A DNA stretch of 15,703 bases. Origin: CALBPI01 sp039815365. Lineage in GTDB: Bacteria; Pseudomonadota; Gammaproteobacteria; Steroidobacterales; Woeseiaceae. Numbering within the stretch: the first letter of the stretch is position 1; every line of letters starts with the position of its first letter. Position numbers and translations under genes: made by a program. Of this stretch, positions 1-6,410 are shown in pieces. A model generated the notes under the pieces. The model was not told the DNA's origin and did not search any database. It saw nothing but the letters and a program-made list of their open reading frames with translations. Where the stretch lies: the NCBI GenBank assembly GCA_039815365.1, contig JBCBZK010000081.1, forward strand, positions 1 through 15,703. The letters are read 5' to 3'.

Positions 1-654
1 CATACCGGGGTAGATGTAGAGCTCTTTTCTGCCACCATCGATTTCTGTCGGCGAAAAATTTGGTGCGCCGATGATCTCGGCTGACCGTTCCGGGTTATTA
101 GAGCCATTCTGGCGACCGGAAAAGACGGCGACGCGGCCGTCTGCCAAAGTCACCGGCGTCGGATACCATCGGCCCCGTCGTAGTTCTTCGTCAGCCTTGG
201 TCCACTGCTCTGCGTCCGGGTCGTAAAAGTAAATCGCCGGGTTGCCGCGCGCATCACCCTCGCTGCGCCCGCCAGCTCCGCCGACAACCAGCAGTCGTCC
301 GTCTTCAAGGTTGGTGTGGTGGGCGCAAAACAAATCAATCGTGCGTTCGTTACTCCACCTTGGTACGGGGCCGGGCGGAGATTCGTTCGAGCCACCGATA
401 TCGAAATCTGACAGAAACCACCTGCCTTGAACTCCCTCAAGTTCAGTATCACCCTCGGAGAATGATGTCGCGTCCCACGTCCATGACCGATAGAGATATC
501 CGGAGCTCTCGACGCGACCAGACCAGAGAATCACCCGACCGGACTTCAGTAAGGCCGCATGGACGCCATAGCAACCACGTTCATCTCCTACCGTCCTCAG
601 ATCACCCGGAGATCTAACTACGCCAAGCCATTTACCCTTGATGCTCTCATCCAT
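1..654 (-). CDS. Galactose oxidase / glyoxal oxidase-like kelch protein, N-terminal part
   Basis: This reading frame is open from an ATG at 654 to the window edge (218 codons visible, C-terminus missing). It has kelch-type beta-propeller strands such as HAALLKSGRVILWSG (about residues 32-46), HHTNLEDGRLLVVGG and YPTPVTLADGRVAVFSG. The piece DLFCAHH aligns with the segment of galactose oxidase carrying the Cys of the Cys-Tyr cofactor, and RRGRWYPT aligns with the segment carrying the partner Tyr. Here these are Cys110 and Tyr164, so both halves of the thioether-linked radical copper site appear present. Family members oxidise primary alcohols or aldehydes and release H2O2. The copper-ligand Tyr/His residues further on and the C-terminal Ig-like domain lie outside the window. 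No signal peptide is visible; an in-frame stop at about 685-687 limits extension to a GTG at 684. GGTGGG lies 6 nt before the ATG. The substrate cannot be told. An ordinary kelch protein is the alternative. Confidence 0.8.
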   Translation of the reverse strand, partial: MDESIKGKWLGVVRSPGDLRTVGDERGCYGVHAALLKSGRVILWSGRVESSGYLYRSWTWDATSFSEGDTELEGVQGRWFLSDFDIGGSNESPPGPVPRWSNERTIDLFCAHHTNLEDGRLLVVGGAGGRSEGDARGNPAIYFYDPDAEQWTKADEELRRGRWYPTPVTLADGRVAVFSGRQNGSNNPERSAEIIGAPNFSPTEIDGGRKELYIYPGM

Positions 655-669
655 GACATACCCACCGTG

Positions 670-686
670 AAGTGTTTCGTACACTT
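670..686. promoter_or_regulatory. Perfect inverted repeat just upstream of the oxidase start
   Basis: AAGTGT and ACACTT flank the spacer TTCGT, giving 6-bp perfect arms that end 16 nt before the ATG at 654. The position suits an operator or a hairpin in the 5' leader. The function is inferred from position and symmetry only. Confidence 0.35.
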
Positions 687-905
687 AGTAACTGTCATGA
701 AGCAGTGATATGTACCACCGGGTCGTTTCTGACGACTCCAGCAATTTTAGCCTTGAGCTCGATTTTTCCCTCTAGATGTCTCGTCCCACGATGTCGGGGT
801 GTCTGCGCTCGCGAGAATTTGTAAGACAGTAATTGACTGATTTTTTCGAAATTTCACTACATTTAGCGAATTTTTAGGATATTTTACGGACTTTTCGTAC
901 ACTTA
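675..905. repeat. 13-bp direct repeat pair (675-687 and 893-905)
   Basis: TTTCGTACACTTA occurs exactly at 675-687 and at 893-905, 218 bp apart start to start, both in the non-coding stretch upstream of the oxidase gene. The first copy overlaps the inverted repeat at 670-686; the second lacks the left arm. This could be a repeated regulator site. Confidence 0.4.
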
Positions 906-1017
906 TCCGCCGCATCGATAGTGCCAAGACAGAGTCCCTGGCCTCATAACGCGCTTGCGGTAAAAACCGGGCCGACGTCTGCCGCTGGTGAGATTGCACA
1001 AGCTGCAACGAACAAAT

Positions 1018-3024
1018 TCACGGCACCTCGACTATCGCCGGCCCGGCCGCGATAAGCGCATCATAGCTATCCAGCGCGCCACTGCGACGCGCGATCTCCC
1101 GCTGTTCGCGTTTGCTCTGGACCATACGTTCGAGCAGCGCCTGAAAACGCGGCGCGTCGCGAAGGGATGCGAAGAACGGATCGATGGCGAGGATAAAGTC
1201 AGCCCGAACCCCCAGCTCATAGGCGCGCTCAAGTTCGCGCAATGCCGCTTCACGGTCGCCGCGATAGGCGTGAATCGACGCGGCATCGAGCGCCCGGCCC
1301 TGCAGCGTGCTGCCGTTTGCGACGGCCACTTCGGCGGCTTTCAGGGCTGCGTCAAACGCCCGATCGGCGGCGGCAGCGTCGCCTTGTTCAGCGAGCGCGA
1401 AACCCGCAAGGATCCCCAGACTTCGTTGTGTATAGTGGTTGAGGACCCAGGCTCCTGGTGCGTCCCGCCCTCGTGCCACCAACTCGTCGCTGACCTCTTC
1501 GGTATGACCGGTCAAGAACAGCAACTGCACCGCCATCCGTCTTGCTTCGTGGCTATCCGGATATTTCTCGAGCATTTGTCGGGCGATCGAAGCTGCCGCG
1601 TCAAGATTTCCTTTCGCCAGTTCAAGCTCTGCGTTCGCGGAAGTCAGACGGTGAAAATCCATCCCCTCGTCCCTAGCCAACTGCAGCCAGGCAGTCGATC
1701 GCGGCATGTCGTCGAGAAAAATAAGCGGCATAAAAGCGTGCCAGCGCGCAACAGGACTGGTGGGGTCCTGACGCACAGCCTGAAAAGCCAATCCCAGGCC
1801 TTCGGCCGGCATTCCCTGTGTTGCGAAGTAAAACGACCCATCAGTCAAAACATAGCGTTCATTGGGATCGAGTTCGTAGGCACGTGCGTAAGCGACCCCA
1901 GCTTCATTGGGTCTTTCCAGCCCTTCTAAAGCCGCAGCGAGAGCGAAGTGGCCGATCGCAAGCTCCGGATCCTGATTGATGACTTCAAGCGCAAGAGACT
2001 CGGCCAGATTAATTTCCGACGGATCGCCACTGATTCGAAAACTCCAGGTATGAAGCCAGGAGAGTCGCGCTCTAGCCTCCGCGAATTCCGGATCCAGATT
2101 GAGCGCTTGTTCCAACAGCTCGGTGGCCTCCAGGTTGTCCGCCGGATCGTTACCCGCGAGGCTCTGTTGTTTCAGGTACAACTGGTAGGCTCGAATGTCG
2201 TTGGTGACAGGCTCTTCAATCCGCCGGCGCTCGCCGCTGGTCAGCTGTGCTCGCAGAGCGTCGCCAATGGCCAGGGCGACGTCCGTTTGAATCTGGAAGA
2301 TGTCGATCAGTTCTCGATCGAAGTTTTGCGACCAGAGATGGCGTTGCGAGTCGACCTCGATGAGCTGTGCGGTAACGCGCACCTGCTCGCCAGCCATGCG
2401 CACGCTGCCTTCGAGCACGGTGCCGGCGCCCAGCACTCTGGCGATATCCTGAAGGCTGCCGCCTGACCGCACGGCCCTTTCAACGGCAACACGCGACAGC
2501 ACCGTAAGGTCGCCGATGCGCGCCAGTTGGCCAGTGATTTCTTCGGTAATCCCAGCGGCGAAATACGCGTCTTCCGCTTTCGGCGAGTAGTTATCAAACG
2601 GTAGTACGGCGATGGTAAGCAATTGCTCAGCGACGTTGTCGGCTATCGCGCGAGACGGTTCAGGTTGCGTCGCAGATGATCCACTCTGTTCGCTCTGCTG
2701 CGTCATTGTCAGGCGCAAGCCGACACCGCCCAGCAATAACAGAGCACCCAGCAAGAGCAACTCCATTCCGCCCACCCGCTGCCGCCCTTTTTCCCCGTGA
2801 TACCACGCAACGACCAAGGTGGCGGCGAAGCCAATCAGCAGTGCCACGTCCAACAAACGTGACATCAGATCCGTCATCCCCCAACGCGACCCAACGGTGT
2901 CGATCACCTGCAACACCAGCCAAGCGCCAGCGGCGTAGGCGATCGCCCACTGCGCCATCTTGCGATCGCGCAGGTGTGTCAGCAGGCGGCGCAAGGCGGG
3001 TTCGGTTGGTGTTTCAGGTGCCAC
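1018..3024 (-). CDS. Membrane protein with TolB-like N-terminal domain and TPR repeats
   Basis: The predicted product is 668 aa. A short N-terminal segment ends in an Arg/Lys-containing stretch (LRDRKMAQW), followed by three hydrophobic segments at about residues 25-42, 54-75 and 84-104. After a polar linker comes a domain at about 135-262 with IAVLPFDNYSPKAEDAYFAAG, VLEGSVRMAGEQVRVTAQLI and LWSQNFDRELIDIFQIQ. These are the hallmarks of the TolB/FlgO-like domain found in adenylate-cyclase-like, CadC-like and TPR proteins. From about 295 to 640 it has tandem TPR-like helices (for example residues 296-312 and 341-353). No cyclase, kinase or DNA-binding head is present, so this is the TM-TolB-TPR core alone, probably a periplasmic protein-interaction scaffold. 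The start is GTG at 3024 with no clear Shine-Dalgarno; an in-frame TGA lies a few codons upstream, and Met23 is an alternative. The specific role is unknown. Confidence 0.8.
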   Translation of the reverse strand: MAPETPTEPALRRLLTHLRDRKMAQWAIAYAAGAWLVLQVIDTVGSRWGMTDLMSRLLDVALLIGFAATLVVAWYHGEKGRQRVGGMELLLLGALLLLGGVGLRLTMTQQSEQSGSSATQPEPSRAIADNVAEQLLTIAVLPFDNYSPKAEDAYFAAGITEEITGQLARIGDLTVLSRVAVERAVRSGGSLQDIARVLGAGTVLEGSVRMAGEQVRVTAQLIEVDSQRHLWSQNFDRELIDIFQIQTDVALAIGDALRAQLTSGERRRIEEPVTNDIRAYQLYLKQQSLAGNDPADNLEATELLEQALNLDPEFAEARARLSWLHTWSFRISGDPSEINLAESLALEVINQDPELAIGHFALAAALEGLERPNEAGVAYARAYELDPNERYVLTDGSFYFATQGMPAEGLGLAFQAVRQDPTSPVARWHAFMPLIFLDDMPRSTAWLQLARDEGMDFHRLTSANAELELAKGNLDAAASIARQMLEKYPDSHEARRMAVQLLFLTGHTEEVSDELVARGRDAPGAWVLNHYTQRSLGILAGFALAEQGDAAAADRAFDAALKAAEVAVANGSTLQGRALDAASIHAYRGDREAALRELERAYELGVRADFILAIDPFFASLRDAPRFQALLERMVQSKREQREIARRSGALDSYDALIAAGPAIVEVP

Positions 3025-3197
3025 GGCGGCGCCAGGGGGATCGGCAGGTTGAATTCATGGGTGACCAATATACCGCAACTGAGAATCCATATTGCCGGGT
3101 CCAGCTTGAATTGAACGACAAGCTCAAGTTCGCGCGCGGACAGCAGCCTGTAGAGACTGTCGACCGCTGAGGTTTCCGTATCCTGCTCCGGCTTCGG

Positions 3198-3242
3198 TAT
3201 CCCCTGCGGGGTATATTTTCATTCCATACCCCACAGGGCATA
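3198..3242. repeat. 17-bp imperfect inverted repeat with 11-nt loop
   Basis: The left arm TATCCCCTGCGGGGTAT (3198-3214) and right arm ATACCCCACAGGGCATA (3226-3242) pair over 15 of 17 positions. No T-tract follows on either strand, so a classical intrinsic terminator is unlikely. Each arm is itself nearly palindromic (CCCC...GGGG), so the element could be a pair of operator half-sites or a REP-like palindrome. It lies about 175-220 bp upstream of the TolB/TPR start. Confidence 0.55.
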
Positions 3243-3287
3243 GAAAACCTACGCTACCGAATGAGCCACTGCGTCAGGCAACACGCC

Positions 3288-3368
3288 CTACAAACTCATC
3301 CCCACCCGAAATCCGATATTGGCAAATGCCTGCGACCCGTCCCACGCGCCGCGGTAGGCTAATGCCGC
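3288..3368 (-). pseudogene. C-terminal stump of an FGE-sulfatase / C-type-lectin-fold protein
   Basis: The minus frame between a TGA at 3369-3371 and a TAG at 3288-3290 encodes 26 residues containing YRGAWDGS and ending in NIGFRVGMSL. RGGxW followed later by xxIGFR at the extreme C-terminus is the usual ending of formylglycine-generating-enzyme-like proteins, including the variable proteins of that fold. There is no start codon and no upstream body. A neighbouring frame, 3359-3433, reads KVYCVAERH and could be the preceding segment shifted by one frame. The fragment is very short, so chance is a real alternative. Confidence 0.3.
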
Positions 3369-3434
3369 TCAGCTACGCAGTACACCTTGGTTTCGAGCCC
3401 TGTCTGGCAGGCACACTGGTTTGTGATTTTCACG

Positions 3435-4184
3435 TTACGCCCCATCGACCAACGGTACCAGACGCGAACGCGCTTCCGGTTTATCAATGCAGTGCTGAAT
3501 CGCCTGCGACAGATACACCGCATCAGTGCCAAACCGAGGCGGGTTGATCATCAGTATGCCGCCGAAATTGGCTTGCGAGCGTTGAAATCGTTCGAGCAGT
3601 TTTTTTGTCTGTCGCGCGTTCGTCTGTTCGCGGTCAAAAGACACCGATGCGATGACGCGATCGACAAAGGGCGTATCGATCACCAGAAAGTCTTGGCCAC
3701 TAACGTTCCATCCGGACACCGCCATACCGTCCCAGTCAATGCGGTACTGGGAATCGCGATGACGCACGCGCAGCCCTTGCGGTTCAAATTGCAGTGATAG
3801 CGGCAGTGCACTGTTCGTCCTCGCGAAGACTATCGCCGCCAATCCGGATAACGCAATCAGTACGCTCAGCCATGGAAACAACGGGTTGATTTGCCCGCCA
3901 CCCCAGACACCGAGCAGTCCGACGATGAGCAGGCTAGCGCCCAGAATATCTGTTCGCCAAAACGTTACGCCCAGAGTGGTTTGGCCGTTGACCTCGACCG
4001 ATTGCAGCCCATCCAGAATCAACCGGCGCCGCCTTTTCTTAACGATATCGTTGAGCGCGACCGCCGCGCACAAACCAAAAAATGAACCGCCCGCTAACGC
4101 GCTGGGGAGCGCCTCTGGTGTCTTGATTGCCATCATGAAAGAAGCAAGCACGAAGAGCGAACTGACGATTAACGTGAACCACAT
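3435..4184 (-). CDS. Hypothetical membrane protein with four predicted helices
   Basis: The product is 249 aa and I do not recognise it by name. Hydrophobic segments lie at about residues 3-20, 26-44, 80-97 and 103-121. The first pair is separated from the second by a basic stretch (KKRRRR, 49-54). The soluble tail at about 125-249 begins LQFEPQGLRVRHRDSQYRIDW; this strand pattern with an I-D-W at the turn is reminiscent of small membrane-linked PH-like domains, but that is a weak resemblance. The start is ATG at 4184 with a poor Shine-Dalgarno. It lies 48 bp downstream of the lipoprotein gene on the same strand, so the two are probably one transcript. Function unknown. Confidence 0.7.
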   Translation of the reverse strand: MWFTLIVSSLFVLASFMMAIKTPEALPSALAGGSFFGLCAAVALNDIVKKRRRRLILDGLQSVEVNGQTTLGVTFWRTDILGASLLIVGLLGVWGGGQINPLFPWLSVLIALSGLAAIVFARTNSALPLSLQFEPQGLRVRHRDSQYRIDWDGMAVSGWNVSGQDFLVIDTPFVDRVIASVSFDREQTNARQTKKLLERFQRSQANFGGILMINPPRFGTDAVYLSQAIQHCIDKPEARSRLVPLVDGA

Positions 4185-4232
4185 AGCCCAATGATAGCCG
4201 ATCTCGAAAACACAACGCCGTCGTTTCCGCTA

Positions 4233-5444
4233 CTACTTAAGCCCAGTAATTGTCTCGAGCGATATGCGGCCATCAAACACCAGATCGTAGTTGATGTTCT
4301 GCATCATTGTGAACGTCGACATATTCGCGGCGAAGATTCCCTGGAATAGCGAATTCATCACTTGCGTGTAAGCCACGTGATAGAACACGAGTTGCTGATC
4401 GAACGGTGCTGACGCGAGTTCGGTGCGATACTGTTCAGGTATATCGGTCGGTTTCGCAATCACACCTGTCGCCGACAATGCCGCGGCAATACCGCCCCAC
4501 TCAACATAGGTTTGCTTGTAGACCTCGATTAACAGAACGGAGAAAGCGTCGGCGCCTTTGCCCTGAAAGATTTGTGCAAACACGACAGAGCTCTTGCCGT
4601 TCCGTGTCGATGTGCCTAGAGCGACAAAGTTCGGGCTGCCAACAAGCTGGCGTGCGATTTGCGTTTCAACAATTTTCGAGAATCGCGATTTCTTGATGCC
4701 CAGTTTTCGGACTGCCAATTCAAGTGCAGCACGAGGTCCTTTCTCCGTCGGTGAAATGTTTGCGAAACGCTGGGCGCGAGGCGCCGCAGAGTCGTCTTTT
4801 CGAGCCACGTATTCGGTGTCTGACACATAGTGCCAACCCTCCCATCGTGGATTGTCTTTCGATGTTCTCTGTGGGGCAGGGTAGCGCGCGCCTGTGCGCG
4901 CTTTGTTTCGTGTGTCTTTGTCTTTGCTCGCGACCGTGGCAGGGCGCTCTTTCGTGATGCTATTCGCGCCCCATGTGCCGCGCGCGAGTTTTTGAGCGCG
5001 CGCGCGATCAAAATCATCGATCGGCATCAAAACCATCACCAGAATTTCTTCGCCCGGACGTCCTTGCCAGGTCGCAACAAACGTCACGTCGTCGCCATCT
5101 TCAGTGTAGGCCGAGCCTTGGACCATCGGGTAGCGCGGATTGTCATCAATCGTATCGGTCGTCTCTGGCATACCAAGGTTCATGATGTAGATGGCTGAAT
5201 CCAGGCGGTCCCGTGCATTGTCCGAGCGTAGCGCTGGGTCCGTTTGGTTAAGCGCCTGCAATGCCTCGAGCGAAGCGATTCGAACTTCTTCGCCCGCGGC
5301 ACTCCGGTATGTCTCAATGGCGTCATCGGTATCAGCGACTGGTTGAAAACCGTCGGGCGCTGCGTGCCCCTTGTCAGCGCAACCTAAGGTCAGAAACGCT
5401 ACTGCGCCGAGTGTGATCAAGGAAATCGGTAGTTTGAGTGTCAT
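4233..5444 (-). CDS. Hypothetical lipoprotein
   Basis: The product is 403 aa when started at the ATG at 5444. I chose this start over the frame's furthest upstream codon (5522) because it puts a clean signal peptide at the N-terminus: K4, a hydrophobic core at residues 5-21, then LTLGC with Cys22 as lipidation site. The Thr at -3 is not ideal, so type I cleavage remains possible. The mature part is polar with a Lys/Arg-rich middle (about residues 145-180). The C-terminal 150 residues are amphipathic, with KSSVVFAQIFQGKGADAFSVL and long predicted helices. No catalytic motif or named family is recognised. It precedes the membrane-protein gene at 3435-4184 in the same orientation. The sequence shared with that gene's product, if any, is not apparent. 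Confidence 0.7.
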   Translation of the reverse strand: MTLKLPISLITLGAVAFLTLGCADKGHAAPDGFQPVADTDDAIETYRSAAGEEVRIASLEALQALNQTDPALRSDNARDRLDSAIYIMNLGMPETTDTIDDNPRYPMVQGSAYTEDGDDVTFVATWQGRPGEEILVMVLMPIDDFDRARAQKLARGTWGANSITKERPATVASKDKDTRNKARTGARYPAPQRTSKDNPRWEGWHYVSDTEYVARKDDSAAPRAQRFANISPTEKGPRAALELAVRKLGIKKSRFSKIVETQIARQLVGSPNFVALGTSTRNGKSSVVFAQIFQGKGADAFSVLLIEVYKQTYVEWGGIAAALSATGVIAKPTDIPEQYRTELASAPFDQQLVFYHVAYTQVMNSLFQGIFAANMSTFTMMQNINYDLVFDGRISLETITGLK

Positions 5445-5604
5445 AGCAATCGCTCTGATGTTTGTGCCGGCAATTTCATCGCAGCATAACGCAGGCAAAT
5501 GACGCTTTAGTGGCACGAGCACAAGTCACGTAAGTGCGCCGCGCTAAAGCGACGGCATTAACCGCCGCTAAGAACTCTACGATGACCAGAAATGCGTATT
5601 TGGT

Positions 5605-6372
5605 GTGATCTCGAGTATCTCCTCAAGCTTTAATAGCACGGCGAGAGTCCAGCCTGTGGCCGCAAGCGACCGGCAGGCTGACGAGCGCCCGGATAGCGCT
5701 ACATCAACGAACGCAGAAGCGGTCTCCGATACGCAGAAGACTCCCTCGCGGAGCGCCGCAACAGACGCCATAAGCGAGGCAGAACAGCAACAGATTCGTG
5801 AGTTACAGGCGCGTGATCGAGAGGTGCGCGCTCATGAGCAAGCGCATCTCGCCGCCGCCGGTCAGTACGCCAAGGGCGGTATCCAATACGACTTTGATCG
5901 TGGGCCGGATGGCCGCTTGTACGCCGTCGGTGGTCAGGTATCGGTTGATACCTCTGAAATCGCTGGAGACCCGCAAGCGACGCTGCTGAAAGCGCAAACG
6001 CTGCAGCGTGCCGCACTCGCACCTGCGGAGCCGTCTTCGCAAGATCGCGCCGTTGCCGCTGAAATGGTCGCAATGGCAGCAGAGGCGCGGCAGGATATTA
6101 GCACCCAGCGCAGTGAGAAGGCGGCCGCGGCAGCTGAATCAACAGCGTCAGCGTCGGAAGGTTCGCCCGACCAGAAAAGCGTCATCGAAAACGGGCTCGG
6201 CCAAGCAGAATCGGCAATCGACGTTTCAACAGAACAAGGCGACGAGCTGGCGAGCACGCCACTGAGTTGCCCTGCGTGCGGCGGCGCGCATTCTGCTGCG
6301 TCGCATGACGGCATGACCGCTTACACGGCAACGCCAGCAGGTGCATCGATCACCACAGCGATCAAAGTCTAG
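5605..6372 (+). CDS. SprA-related putative metalloprotease
   Basis: The product is 255 aa. The core at about residues 60-160 matches the SprA-related family (putative metalloprotease): REVRAHEQAHLAAAGQYAKGG, then GPDGRLYAVGGQVSVDTS, then a helix with DRAVAAEMVAMAAEA. HEQAH at 77-81 is an HExxH zinc motif. An N-terminal Ser/Ala/Thr-rich low-complexity region (1-60) and a similar C-terminal linker (170-215) flank it. The C-terminus adds CPACGGAH (222-229), a CxxC-type knuckle that could bind metal. No signal peptide is seen. The start is GTG at 5605; an in-frame TAA at 5569 leaves no better start, and no Shine-Dalgarno is evident. It is divergent from the lipoprotein gene and convergent with the kinase gene (38-bp gap). 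Proteolytic activity is a family-level prediction; the substrate is unknown. Confidence 0.8.
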   Translation: MISSISSSFNSTARVQPVAASDRQADERPDSATSTNAEAVSDTQKTPSRSAATDAISEAEQQQIRELQARDREVRAHEQAHLAAAGQYAKGGIQYDFDRGPDGRLYAVGGQVSVDTSEIAGDPQATLLKAQTLQRAALAPAEPSSQDRAVAAEMVAMAAEARQDISTQRSEKAAAAAESTASASEGSPDQKSVIENGLGQAESAIDVSTEQGDELASTPLSCPACGGAHSAASHDGMTAYTATPAGASITTAIKV

Positions 6373-6410
6373 CGACGTTAGAAGGCGCGCGACTCGTGTT
6401 GGCGGCTCTG

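Larger units (their letters stand above)
655..1017. other. Intergenic region, no gene seen
   Basis: These 363 bases separate two minus-strand genes. I see no convincing reading frame. The stretch at about 831-905 is distinctly AT-rich compared with its surroundings and would suit a promoter region for the downstream oxidase gene, but no clear -35/-10 pair could be assigned. It contains a 13-bp direct repeat and a small inverted repeat, listed separately. Confidence 0.6.
3025..3434. other. Intergenic region with inverted repeat and gene remnant
   Basis: These 410 bases lie between two minus-strand genes and have no full-length gene that I can support. Short open frames on both strands have unlikely amino-acid composition. 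The region contains a strong 17-bp inverted repeat (3198-3242) and a probable C-terminal gene stump (3288-3368), described separately. It must also hold the promoter of the TolB/TPR gene. Confidence 0.6.

Noticed and set aside
150..452. Minus-strand 100-codon frame with an ATG
   Set aside because: Shifted relative to the kelch/oxidase frame, which runs unbroken through the same bases and carries the family motifs.
831..861. TTGACT with a possible -10 on the plus strand
   Set aside because: No plus-strand gene follows and the -10 match is poor.
988..1929. Plus-strand open frame of 313 codons
   Set aside because: Lies entirely antisense to the TolB/TPR gene; Cys/Arg/His-rich with no domain, as expected from the reverse of a GC-rich gene.
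4978..5006. Alternating CG tracts with possible hairpin (Z-DNA-like)
   Set aside because: Lies within the coding sequence of the lipoprotein gene and is explained by Ala/Arg codons; too short to claim function.
5445..5522. N-terminal extension of the hypothetical lipoprotein to 5522
   Set aside because: The added 26 residues have no signal-like character and would bury the signal peptide that starts at the ATG at 5444.
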